Source: CAYQVW01 sp964421245 (GTDB taxonomy: Bacteria; Margulisbacteria; WOR-1; XYC2-FULL-46-14). Taken from it: a stretch of 64,000 nucleotides of DNA. The translations under genes and the position numbers were made by a program. The stretch covers positions 65,164 to 129,163 of the forward strand of contig CAYQVW010000003.1 in the NCBI GenBank assembly GCA_964421245.1. The letters are read 5' to 3'. The notes under the pieces are model-generated. The model was not told the DNA's origin. It made no database searches and worked only from the letters and a program-made list of their open reading frames with translations. How positions within the stretch are numbered: the stretch's first letter is position 1; every line of letters begins with the position of its first letter. Below, one piece after another: positions 50,848-58,733 of this stretch.

Positions 50848-51750
50848 ATGCCACCTAAAATCTGTCAGTTCTATATAACACTTCGTTGTAATGCCTTCTG
50901 CGAATTCTGCGATGTTTGGAGTAAAGAAGAATATAAAAAAGAAGAGAAATACAAAGAAGCACCAATTTCTAGAATTTCGACAATATTAGAAGATTTAAAG
51001 GAAAAAGGAATAGAAGAATTGCGAATTACCGGTGGAGAGCCACTGGTCTATGACGATCTACCTTATGTTTTAACTAAAGCAAAGCAACTTGGATTAAAAA
51101 CTGTTCTTTTTACTAATTGTATCTTGTATCCTGAACGGGCAAAAGAGATAAAGGGTTTGGTTGACCAATTATTTTTCTCACTAGATTATCCCTACAAAGA
51201 AAAACATGACCGCAGCCGCGGCCGCTCCTCTTTTAATCGTTTGGTTAAAAGCATTGAGGTTGCAACTCGCCTAAAAGAAGATCCGATTATATTTTATACA
51301 GTTACTCGAGATAGTATCTTATATCTTCCAGAGACGATCGAGTTTTGTGAAAAATTTAGTTTGGACGTATATTTAAATCCAGTCTATGATTTTGCCGGAA
51401 TGCCCGGATTTAATCGGGATTCGATAGATTATATTAGGTACTATGGCCGCAGAAAAAATGTTTTTGTTAATTTGGCCATGCTGGAATTTGTAAAGAAAAA
51501 AGGGAATGGGATAGTCTGGCCGCGTTGTAGAGCATCGGAGACAGTTGTGACGCTTCTGCCATCGGGAGAGATCGTCTCACCATGTTTCTTTAATCAGGGG
51601 GGGAGACAGGGAAAAGAGCTGCTCTGTGCTTCTTGTATGAGGTGGCCATACATGTTACCATCGTTTTTAGTCGGATTTGATAAATATCGCTTCTTAGATT
51701 GGTATTCTAAAAATAAATGGAAGAAAAATAAAGGAGTATTAGTAAAATGA
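50848..51750 (+). CDS. Radical SAM protein
   Basis: 300 aa. The 4Fe-4S/SAM site is CNAFCEFC (CxxxCxxC, near residue 14), followed by LRITGGEPLVYDDL (GGEP motif) and FFSLDYPYKEKHD. The C-terminal part carries four more Cys (RCRASETV, VSPCFF, LLCASC) in a SPASM/Twitch-like arrangement for an auxiliary cluster. Probably a cytosolic peptide or sugar/lipid-modifying enzyme; substrate unknown. It overlaps the glycosyltransferase gene by four bases, so a shared pathway (envelope glycan or lipid) is plausible. Confidence 0.88.
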   Translation: MPPKICQFYITLRCNAFCEFCDVWSKEEYKKEEKYKEAPISRISTILEDLKEKGIEELRITGGEPLVYDDLPYVLTKAKQLGLKTVLFTNCILYPERAKEIKGLVDQLFFSLDYPYKEKHDRSRGRSSFNRLVKSIEVATRLKEDPIIFYTVTRDSILYLPETIEFCEKFSLDVYLNPVYDFAGMPGFNRDSIDYIRYYGRRKNVFVNLAMLEFVKKKGNGIVWPRCRASETVVTLLPSGEIVSPCFFNQGGRQGKELLCASCMRWPYMLPSFLVGFDKYRFLDWYSKNKWKKNKGVLVK

Positions 51751-52907
51751 AGATTTTGATGTTGACCCCGTATTTTTATCCACATACTGGTGGAACCGAA
51801 AAATATGTTAAGGATTTATCGACAGAGTTGGTTAAAAAAGGACATGAAGTTACAGTTATTACAAATAATGTCCCGATTAGTAAAAAGGCTCCAAAAGAAG
51901 AAGAGATGAATGGTTTTAAGGTTGTTCGTCTATCTGCAATTGACGTTGCTTATCTTCCGATCACCATGTCTTTTAACAAAGCGATGTGTGATGGCTTTGA
52001 TTTGGTTCACTGTCATGCACCGGCTGCCTCCTTTGTCCGTGCGGTTGCGGGTAAGATAAAAGCTCCGGTAATGGTAACTTATCACTGTGATATTTTGATG
52101 TTTGATAAGTTTATCGGAATTCCAATCCCTGGATTTTTAAAATCGTTTTTTAATAACTTAATGGCAGCATATTCCAAGTTCTGGGTAAAGAAAGCTGATG
52201 GGGTTTTGGCTACGACTGAATCATATGCAGCTGGATCTCCAGTTTTACGCGAAGTTCCTCACTATGTTGCGCCAATTGGTGTACATTATGAAAACTTCGA
52301 TCCGATTATTAAGAAATTAAAGATATCTGAAAAGACCAAGAAGAAAAATCAGGTTGTTTTTGTCGGTAGATTAGCAGCTAACAAAGGGCTAGATTATTTA
52401 ATTCACGCAATTCCAATAATTATTAGAAAGTTTCCAGATCTTAAGGTTCTAATTTGTGGAGAAGGGGAAGAGAAGGCTCACCTTCAATCTTTAGTTAAAC
52501 GTCTTGGAGTATCTGATCATGTTGAGTTCCATGGAATATTGACGTTTGAACAGCTAATTGATAATTATGCTAATTCAATGTGTTTTGTGCTTCCATCAAT
52601 TAATTCACTTGAAGCTTTTGGAATTGTTCAATTAGAAGCAATGGCTTGCAGTACAGCGGTGGTCGCTTCAAATATTCGTGGTGTTAATTCTGTTATTGAT
52701 AATGGCAAGGCTGGCTATATTGCAGAGCCATTTGATCCTAAAGACTTAGCTGAGAAGATTATAAATGTTCTCTCTGATCCAAAACAAGCGATTGAGATGG
52801 GTAAATACGGTCGCAAGATGTGCGAAGACAAATATAATTGGGATGTAATTGCTGATAAGATTATCGGTTTTTATCAGGAAATGATAAAAAAGAAAAGAAA
52901 GAATTAA
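51747..52907 (+). CDS. Glycosyltransferase family 4
   Basis: 386 aa, GT-B fold. N-terminal MLTPYFYPHTGGTEKYVKDL (GG nucleotide loop), central VVFVGRLAANKGLDYLIHA, then the donor-site region INSLEAFGIVQLEAMA (E-x7-E motif) near residue 295. Retaining enzyme of the PimA/WbnH-like group; uses a nucleotide sugar, acceptor unknown. Cotranscribed with the radical SAM gene. Confidence 0.92.
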   Translation: MKILMLTPYFYPHTGGTEKYVKDLSTELVKKGHEVTVITNNVPISKKAPKEEEMNGFKVVRLSAIDVAYLPITMSFNKAMCDGFDLVHCHAPAASFVRAVAGKIKAPVMVTYHCDILMFDKFIGIPIPGFLKSFFNNLMAAYSKFWVKKADGVLATTESYAAGSPVLREVPHYVAPIGVHYENFDPIIKKLKISEKTKKKNQVVFVGRLAANKGLDYLIHAIPIIIRKFPDLKVLICGEGEEKAHLQSLVKRLGVSDHVEFHGILTFEQLIDNYANSMCFVLPSINSLEAFGIVQLEAMACSTAVVASNIRGVNSVIDNGKAGYIAEPFDPKDLAEKIINVLSDPKQAIEMGKYGRKMCEDKYNWDVIADKIIGFYQEMIKKKRKN

Positions 52908-52913
52908 AAATTT

Positions 52914-53003
52914 CCCAATTAAAAATTAAAAATATTGTGTGCCTCGGCTTTGCTCGGCGCTATTATATGTGATTATAAAAATAGCTCATTGTTTTTAATT
53001 GGG
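52914..53003. terminator. Inverted repeat between convergent genes, possible bidirectional terminator
   Basis: CCCAATTAAAAA (52914-52925) and TTTTTAATTGGG (52992-53003) pair over 12 bp, with further A/T pairing outside, followed by T runs in each direction. The 66-base interior contains CTCGGC-TTTG-CTCGGC. The large loop makes an ordinary intrinsic terminator less certain. Confidence 0.45.
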
Positions 53004-53008
53004 ATTTT

Positions 53009-54109
53009 TTAATTTTTGATTTTGGGTAGGTAATTATAACGATTCCCTGCATTCCAAATTAGGAATTTTGTAACTCCTTCATTGGTACAGGCATTTATCT
53101 GTTGTTGAATATAATTTCTTCCAAAATTATTTGTTCCTAGGGCAAATCCTTGTATCCAAGGACTTAGTTTTGCTTCTCTTGTGCCGATCATTGTTAACGC
53201 TTTTTTAACCCCAGTATTTACAAAGTAATAGGGATGTTCTCCTGGGTTTTTTATTCCATCATAGCCAGAATGGAAGTGAGAAGGGTAGAACATTGGGCAT
53301 ATTACATCAACTAACTCAGCCATTGCTTCAATGCTTTGTCCCAACAGCTGAATATCGTTCTCTTTTTGCCAGGCAGTTACTCCAAAGATATCAACTGCAA
53401 TTGAAGTGTTGTATTTTTTTGTCCGCTTTCGTACATCTTTTAGGAATTGATTGATTATATCTACACGGGAGCGTTCATCCTGATAATCCAGTTTAATATT
53501 GTAGGCAGATCCTTCTGCTGGAAAGCGGATGTAATCAAATTGGATCTCATCAATCCCAGATTTAGCTGCGATTTCGGCTAGATATTCGTTATATAACCTA
53601 ACTTCTGGAGAGTAGGGGTCAACCCAGCGGCCCTTTTTGAGGTCCCGATAATACTTATTGTTCTTAGTTTTAATTTGTAGGTCTGGTCGAGCAATGGCTA
53701 GGTGGTCATCCTTAAAAACGACTATTCTTCCAACAACTATAAAGCCTTCGTCATGCAGATCTTTAACTAGTTTTGAAAGCCAGGGATCGGGAGTAGTTTT
53801 TAATTCGAAATTTAGCTCTTCTTTTTTTATTATTGGAAGAACCTGGTTTTCAATCTTTCTCTTTATGTCGATTACCAGGGTATTGTAGCCATTTTCTATC
53901 GATTGGTTTTTTATTTTGGTATAACGAGGAGGATACTCTGTGGTCCAATAGGTAACGTAGATCCCTTTGTCTGATAGGACTTTTTCCTTTCTTGTATGGA
54001 CAGCTCGCGAGCTGTCCCTTCTTCCTTCTTTTGGTTCACATAAGCTTAAGGGGGCAATGATTATTATGATTAAAGCGAGAAGGATTGCGTAGATTATTGT
54101 TCTTACCAT
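53009..54109 (-). CDS. Putative secreted glycoside hydrolase, DUF4015 type
   Basis: 366 aa. N-terminal signal/anchor (residues 1-24, ending PLSLC), then a TIM-barrel-like domain: GIYVTYWTTEYP, NTLVIDIKR, GFIVVGRIVVFKDD, WVDPYSPEVRLYNEYLAEIAAKSG, the acidic motif GIDEIQFDYIRFPAEG and DIFGVTAW, all typical of DUF4015 putative glycosyl hydrolases; Asp/Glu of the IDEIQFDYIRFP motif are likely catalytic. Probably acts on polysaccharide in the envelope. Residues 31-39 come from a palindromic element, in a different frame from the other copies. The ATG has TGA-TAAAAT six bases upstream, with no Shine-Dalgarno site. Confidence 0.85.
   Translation of the reverse strand: MVRTIIYAILLALIIIIIAPLSLCEPKEGRRDSSRAVHTRKEKVLSDKGIYVTYWTTEYPPRYTKIKNQSIENGYNTLVIDIKRKIENQVLPIIKKEELNFELKTTPDPWLSKLVKDLHDEGFIVVGRIVVFKDDHLAIARPDLQIKTKNNKYYRDLKKGRWVDPYSPEVRLYNEYLAEIAAKSGIDEIQFDYIRFPAEGSAYNIKLDYQDERSRVDIINQFLKDVRKRTKKYNTSIAVDIFGVTAWQKENDIQLLGQSIEAMAELVDVICPMFYPSHFHSGYDGIKNPGEHPYYFVNTGVKKALTMIGTREAKLSPWIQGFALGTNNFGRNYIQQQINACTNEGVTKFLIWNAGNRYNYLPKIKN
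53993..54018 (-). repeat. Palindromic element, copy 9 (in DUF4015 gene)
   Basis: On the minus strand: GGGACAGCTCGCGAGCTGTCC then ATACA; palindrome GGACAGCTCGCGAGCTGTCC. It has the same orientation relative to its host gene as all other copies, but is read one frame off (RRDSSRAVHTR). Confidence 0.85.
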
Positions 54110-54115
54110 GTTAGT

Positions 54116-54121
54116 ATTTTA
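54116..54121 (-). promoter_or_regulatory. Extended -10 of the DUF4015 gene, leaderless type
   Basis: Minus strand TGA-TAAAAT, six bases, ATG 54109. Confidence 0.45.
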
Positions 54122-54141
54122 TCATATAGTTAGTCCAACCT

Positions 54142-54170
54142 TTGCCTTAAACTAAAAATTAGGGTAAACT
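54142..54170 (+). promoter_or_regulatory. Promoter of the cca operon, leaderless type
   Basis: TTGCCT (54142-54147), 17-nt spacer, TAAACT (54165-54170), six bases, ATG 54177. No Shine-Dalgarno site. Confidence 0.5.
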
Positions 54171-54176
54171 ATCTTT

Positions 54177-55514
54177 ATGTTAGAAGGGAAAAACTATCCT
54201 AAAGGTGTGCTTAAAATTATTGAAACACTCAAGAAAAAGGGCCATAAATGCTATTTGGTTGGCGGGTGTATTCGTGATCTCTTTTTGGGAAAAAATCCAG
54301 CAGAATGGGATCTTACAACCGATGCCTTGCCAAATGATGTAACAAAACCATTTAAAAAAGTAATTCCAACCGGGATCGATTTTGGTACAGTCACGATTAT
54401 TTTGGATGATGGATCCTATGAGGTCACAACTTTTCGCAAAGACCAAAAATATGTTGATGGCAGACATCCATCTAATGTTGTCTTTACAAAAGATTTAAAA
54501 GAGGATTTATCTCGTCGTGACTTTACCATCAACGCACTGGCTTACGACCCGACAAATAACGAATTTGTTGATGAATACAATGGAGTAAAAGATCTCGAAT
54601 TTAAACAGATTAAAGCTGTGGGGGATCCAAAAGAGCGTTTTGAAGAGGATGGACTACGTTCTGTCCGTGCTTGCCGCTTTGCCGCTCAACTTGATTTTCA
54701 GATAGAGAAGAAGACGAAGGCCGCAATTCAAAAGACTTTAAAAGTAACTCAAAAGGTTGCGGCTGAGAGAATTGGAGACGAGATCAAGAAGATGCTTTTA
54801 AAAGCGGATAAACCATCTATCGGCTTTGAGTTGATGCTAAAGACCGATCTATTGGAGATTATTATTCCAGAACTAGTAACTTGTGAAAAAGTAGAACAGC
54901 CAAAAGAATTTCATAAATATGATGTCTTTTATCACTCGATTTATGCCTGTGACGCAGCTCCAAAGACAAGCCTTGAGATTCGCCTGGCCGCACTACTACA
55001 CGATATATCAAAGCCGGCCTGTAAAGATGGAGACCATTTTTATGGACATGATCAGAAGGGTGCGGATGTTGCAGAGGAAATCTTAAAACGACTTAAGTTT
55101 AGCAACCAAATAATTAAAAAGACTAAAAATTTGATCAAAAATCATATGTTTAACTACGCAACCAATTGGTCTGATTCTGCAGTACGCCGTTTTATGCGAA
55201 GAGTAGGGGTAGAAAATACTAAGGATCTATTTTTGCTCCGCCTTTCCGACACTAAGGCAATGGAACGTGAGATTGACTCAGCCTATCTTATGGAGCTTCA
55301 AGGTCGCATGGATAAAATTATTGACGAAGAGAACGCATTACACATTTCTGATTTAAAAGTTAAGGGTGAAGATGTAATGCAGCTTCTTAATATTCCACCA
55401 AGCCCTAAGGTTGGAGTTGTTTTAGGCTATCTTCTTGAAAAGGTTTTAGATGATCCATCTTTGAATGAAAAAGAAAAATTGATTGAACTTATAAAAGAGC
55501 ATGAGAATTTATAA
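54177..55514 (+). CDS. cca: tRNA nucleotidyltransferase (CCA-adding) with HD domain
   Basis: 445 aa. Class II head with CYLVGGCIRDLFLGKNP, metal-binding EWDLTTDA, and DGSYEVTTFRKDQ; RRDFTINALAYDP and DGLRSVRACRFAAQLDF in the neck. C-terminal HD domain (LLHDISKP, GHDQKGA) near residue 285. The -TCCA-less tRNA-Trp in this window needs such an enzyme. Poly(A) polymerase activity cannot be excluded by sequence. It overlaps the amidase gene by 14 bases. Confidence 0.92.
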   Translation: MLEGKNYPKGVLKIIETLKKKGHKCYLVGGCIRDLFLGKNPAEWDLTTDALPNDVTKPFKKVIPTGIDFGTVTIILDDGSYEVTTFRKDQKYVDGRHPSNVVFTKDLKEDLSRRDFTINALAYDPTNNEFVDEYNGVKDLEFKQIKAVGDPKERFEEDGLRSVRACRFAAQLDFQIEKKTKAAIQKTLKVTQKVAAERIGDEIKKMLLKADKPSIGFELMLKTDLLEIIIPELVTCEKVEQPKEFHKYDVFYHSIYACDAAPKTSLEIRLAALLHDISKPACKDGDHFYGHDQKGADVAEEILKRLKFSNQIIKKTKNLIKNHMFNYATNWSDSAVRRFMRRVGVENTKDLFLLRLSDTKAMEREIDSAYLMELQGRMDKIIDEENALHISDLKVKGEDVMQLLNIPPSPKVGVVLGYLLEKVLDDPSLNEKEKLIELIKEHENL

Positions 55515-56523
55515 ATTCCTGGTATTAATTTTTATTTTGTTGCTTTGCCAAGTCGGATCAATGGCCTTGGCCCAAGACATAGAGATAGATAAGCACAAGT
55601 ATTACGATACTCTAACCATTAAAACTAAAGAATATATTCGCCCGAGAGTTTCTCTTCTAAAAAAACCGACCAGATTGGTTATTGATTTAAGAGGAGAAAA
55701 GATAAATTCTTCAAGCCTCAAGAGTAAACGTATTAAAAAGATTTTTACTAAACCGGGAAAGGTTGTTGTTTACTTGAATCGTTTGGTTGATTATGAGAAT
55801 GCCTCTATCTTTGGTAAGAATCAGGTCGTTATTGAGATTAGGGATCGGTCTCGTCCTAGTATTTATACAGCGGCAAAAATGCCATCTGGATCCCCTCCAA
55901 AAGCTTTGCCTAAGATAAGGACCAAAAAAATAACACCACAAATTGTTGAGGTTGTTACCAAAAGGCCGATAAAAGGAGTTTTGAAGGGGAAGGTCATAGT
56001 TGTTGATCCGGGTCATGGTGGCAAGGATCCAGGGGCCATTGGCTTATATGGATTAGTTGAGAAGGATTTAACCCTAAGAACTGCCTATAAGCTGGTTGAT
56101 TTCCTAAAAAAATCTGGGGCAAAGGTTTATTTAACTCGCAAAAGAAATGTTAAAGTAGATTTGAAGGAAGTAGCTGCTTTTGCTAATCGAATTAAAGCAG
56201 ATGCTTATGTTGGAATTCATTATAACGCAACTTATAATCGTAAAATAAATGGAACCGAGACATATTATTATACTAATAGAAGTAGGAAGTTAGCTGAATT
56301 TTTACATAATAGGATCAGAAAGAAGACCAATCGGCCGGATAGAAGAGTTAGAAAAGCAAGGCTCTATACTATTTCGCATGCTGTTATGCCGGCAGTAATT
56401 GTTGAGCCGGTTTTTATGACTAATCCGACCGAGGCTAGGATGTTAAAGTCGGATCAATTTTTAAAGGGAATTGCCTGGGGGATTACCTCGGGACTTAAGG
56501 AATATTTTAAATGGCGGAAGTAG
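55501..56523 (+). CDS. N-acetylmuramoyl-L-alanine amidase with AMIN domain
   Basis: 340 aa. Signal peptide (residues 1-24, cleavage after ALA), AMIN domain about 30-115 for envelope targeting, then a zinc amidase_3 domain: VVDPGHGGKDPGAIG (His ligand), GLVEKDLTL (Glu ligand), VGIHYNATY (His ligand) and the catalytic Glu in VIVEPVFMTN. Cleaves peptide from glycan at division or during remodelling. Located between cca and murI with overlaps on both sides. Confidence 0.93.
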   Translation: MRIYKFLVLIFILLLCQVGSMALAQDIEIDKHKYYDTLTIKTKEYIRPRVSLLKKPTRLVIDLRGEKINSSSLKSKRIKKIFTKPGKVVVYLNRLVDYENASIFGKNQVVIEIRDRSRPSIYTAAKMPSGSPPKALPKIRTKKITPQIVEVVTKRPIKGVLKGKVIVVDPGHGGKDPGAIGLYGLVEKDLTLRTAYKLVDFLKKSGAKVYLTRKRNVKVDLKEVAAFANRIKADAYVGIHYNATYNRKINGTETYYYTNRSRKLAEFLHNRIRKKTNRPDRRVRKARLYTISHAVMPAVIVEPVFMTNPTEARMLKSDQFLKGIAWGITSGLKEYFKWRK

Positions 56524-57383
56524 GAAATATACCAAAATTAACAGTTGAGCACTTGACTCCCCATGTTGGGATGGGAGTTCGCCCTCATCTTCCAATTGGA
56601 ATCTACGATTCTGGGGTTGGGGGATTGTCAGTACTTTCGGAGGTTATAAAAGAACTTCCGCATGAAGATGTGATTTATTTGGCAGATACTGCTCGAGTTC
56701 CATTTGGTGGCAGATCTCATGATGAAATTATGAAAATCAATCATGAAATACTCAACTTCTTTGTTAAACAAGGGGTAAAGCTGGTGATCATAGCTTGTGG
56801 GACCTCATCTGCCATTGCTTATCCAAAAATTAAAGATGAATACAAGATTCCGATGGTCTCTATGATTGAGCCGGGGGTTCGTGCTGCCTTGGCCGCGACA
56901 AAAAATAAAAGAGTAGGGGTGATTGCAACTCAAAATACGGTAGATTCTTCTGCCTTTCAAAACGCAATTCTTACACACGATGATACGGTTCGAGTAATTG
57001 CCGAGGCTTGTCCTCTCTTTGTCCCTTTAATAGAGGGTGGATTTATTGAGGCGGAGGAGACCAAGACGGTGGCACGAGAATATCTTGATCCACTTGTTAA
57101 AATTGATGTGGATACTTTGATATTAGGTTGTACCCATTACCCTCATTTAAAGAAGGTTTTAGGTGGTATAATTAAGGCAGAGTTGATTGATCCGGCAGTA
57201 GAAGTGGTAAAAGAAGCAAGAGATATTTTAGTCAGACTTCATATGCTCAAAAAGGCTTCTACCCCAGCAAATTATACTTATTACACAACGGCAGAGCCTT
57301 TAAAGTTTGAAGAATTAGGATCAAAACTACTTGGAAGACCGATTACAGGAGTAAAACAAATTGACTTACGAATTAATGGTTGA
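56511..57383 (+). CDS. murI: Glutamate racemase
   Basis: 290 aa. IGIYDSGVGGLSVL (catalytic Asp), the first catalytic Cys in VIIACGTSSA and the second in LILGCTHYP. The usual CNTxS reads CGTSS here. Makes D-Glu for peptidoglycan. Residues 1-26 (MAEVGNIPK..., HVGMGVRPHLP) are an extra N-terminal stretch; ATG at MGVRPHLP may be the older start. It overlaps the amidase by 13 bases, so both act in one murein-related operon. Confidence 0.93.
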   Translation: MAEVGNIPKLTVEHLTPHVGMGVRPHLPIGIYDSGVGGLSVLSEVIKELPHEDVIYLADTARVPFGGRSHDEIMKINHEILNFFVKQGVKLVIIACGTSSAIAYPKIKDEYKIPMVSMIEPGVRAALAATKNKRVGVIATQNTVDSSAFQNAILTHDDTVRVIAEACPLFVPLIEGGFIEAEETKTVAREYLDPLVKIDVDTLILGCTHYPHLKKVLGGIIKAELIDPAVEVVKEARDILVRLHMLKKASTPANYTYYTTAEPLKFEELGSKLLGRPITGVKQIDLRING

Positions 57384-57711
57384 GGACACTTTTTCGGCAG
57401 CACATCAATTGAGAGGTTATGAAGGAAAGTGTGAAAATTTGCATGGCCACACTTTTAAAGTCCAAGTCTTTTTAACCGGTGATAAGCTAGATAAGATTGG
57501 AATGCTAGTAGATTTTAAGAAGATTAAAGCAGAATTAAAAAAAGTATTAGATAAATTTGATCATACTAATTTAAACGAATTAGCAGAGTTTAAAGAAAAG
57601 AATCCGACTGCTGAGAATTTAGCCAGAGTAATTTATGAAAAAATATCCTCTTTGAATCCTTCTAAAGTTACAGTTTTTGAATCAGAAAAGGCTTCGGCTA
57701 GTTTCTTTTAA
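57361..57711 (+). CDS. queD: 6-carboxytetrahydropterin synthase (QueD) / PTPS family
   Basis: 116 aa. Zinc His ligands in FSAAHQL and HGH, catalytic Cys in GKCENLHGH (near residue 24), His in KFDHTNLN and the terminal VTVFESE. Converts dihydroneopterin triphosphate to carboxytetrahydropterin for queuosine. Start is TTG 57361 (MTYELMVED) with GGAG nine bases upstream, inside murI. No queC/E/F nearby. Confidence 0.9.
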   Translation: MTYELMVEDTFSAAHQLRGYEGKCENLHGHTFKVQVFLTGDKLDKIGMLVDFKKIKAELKKVLDKFDHTNLNELAEFKEKNPTAENLARVIYEKISSLNPSKVTVFESEKASASFF

Positions 57712-57722
57712 GAAATTGGTTG

Positions 57723-58601
57723 TTATTCTTCCCAAAAGTTATCTAAAGAATCAATATCTAATGATATTCCAAGATTTAGGTTAACTGTTTGACCACTATG
57801 CCAAGCTGGATTACGTTTAATTATTCTTCTAGACATTATTGTTTCCAGCGCAGATAGAACAAAGGTATGTTTTTCCTCAGTTCCTTTTTCCAATCCCATA
57901 GCTTCTGCTATTATATGTATAAAAGTCCTTTTATCTTCTGTAGCATATTCCTCCACCGAGACCCTTTCATCAACAGTATCTCTGTCTGTGTAAGTTATTT
58001 CAACAGAATCTAAAACCATTTCTCCAACAACTCTTCCTTTTTCTCTCCAGGATGAATTTGGCAACCCGTTAATCCAACAAATTACTTCGGCTAGGGTGCC
58101 TTCTATAGGTCTACTTGATGGTGGTTGCTCTCCAAACAGAGTTATTATGTTAACAACTGTTGACCAATGTCCGGGTATCCAAGGATTGGTACCGATCATT
58201 AGTCTATTCGCCGCTACATTTGGGTATTGCAAAAATACTTTAGTTCCTGCTTCTGGATTCAGCCTGGCATAGAGAGCCCGACATCTGTTTTGCCAAGTGT
58301 TTTGGTCAAGAGCATGATCTGTCCTAAGTTTGAAAGCTCTGGGAATCCCGCATTTTGCTTTATCTAAACGTGCAAATAACGTTAAGGGATGAAATCTATT
58401 TCTCTCAAGATCAATTGCATATGCTTTTTGTCTGTGAGGAGGGATTCCGGTGATTTCTTGGATTTTTTCTTGTTTTGCCTCAAACTGATCTGGTAAATCG
58501 GTCCTTAGACCGACATATCCTGGTCTACAAAGATAATTAAAGGGTCTTACAATTCGGCGTCTGGTTATTGGTGCTGCTGTATTGGTTCTTGTTGATAGCA
58601 T
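57723..58601 (-). CDS. Protein of unknown function
   Basis: 292 aa, cytosolic by appearance (no signal peptide or membrane helix). The N-terminus is Arg/Thr-rich (MLSTRTNTAAPITRRRIVRP). Notable segments: KQEKIQEITGIPPHRQKAY, VFLQYPNVAANRLMIGTNPW, GTLAEVICWINGLPN and a helical C-terminal half (EDKRTFIHIIAEAMGL, TFVLSALETIMSRRI) ending in acidic DIDSLDNFWEE. I recognise no family or catalytic motif. GAGG precedes ATG 58601. It stands alone between queD and dapF. Confidence 0.65.
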   Translation of the reverse strand: MLSTRTNTAAPITRRRIVRPFNYLCRPGYVGLRTDLPDQFEAKQEKIQEITGIPPHRQKAYAIDLERNRFHPLTLFARLDKAKCGIPRAFKLRTDHALDQNTWQNRCRALYARLNPEAGTKVFLQYPNVAANRLMIGTNPWIPGHWSTVVNIITLFGEQPPSSRPIEGTLAEVICWINGLPNSSWREKGRVVGEMVLDSVEITYTDRDTVDERVSVEEYATEDKRTFIHIIAEAMGLEKGTEEKHTFVLSALETIMSRRIIKRNPAWHSGQTVNLNLGISLDIDSLDNFWEE

Positions 58602-58639
58602 TTCATTTTCCTCTAATTATTTATCGAAATGTTCTGACA

Positions 58640-58715
58640 AAAATTTCACTTTTTTCCTTCTTATCCCTTCTTATCCCTGCTTATCCCTGCTATTCCCTAA
58701 TTTCCCTTCTACTCC
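58640..58715. repeat. Pyrimidine-rich TTATCCCT/ATTCCCTAAT simple repeat
   Basis: CTTATCCCTT, CTTATCCCTG (twice), CTATTCCCTAA and TTTCCCTTCTACTCCC follow in tandem between the unknown gene and dapF. Similar words occur in the palindrome at 7403-7524 and near 48105. Confidence 0.6.
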
Positions 58716-58721
58716 CTGTGT

Positions 58722-58727
58722 TATAAT
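58722..58727 (+). promoter_or_regulatory. Extended -10 of dapF, leaderless type
   Basis: TGT-TATAAT, six bases, ATG 58734. No Shine-Dalgarno site. Confidence 0.6.
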
Positions 58728-58733
58728 AAATAT

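Noticed and set aside
55861..55990. Frameshift between AMIN and amidase domains
   Set aside because: The linker is a continuous Pro/Lys-rich stretch and the frame stays open throughout.
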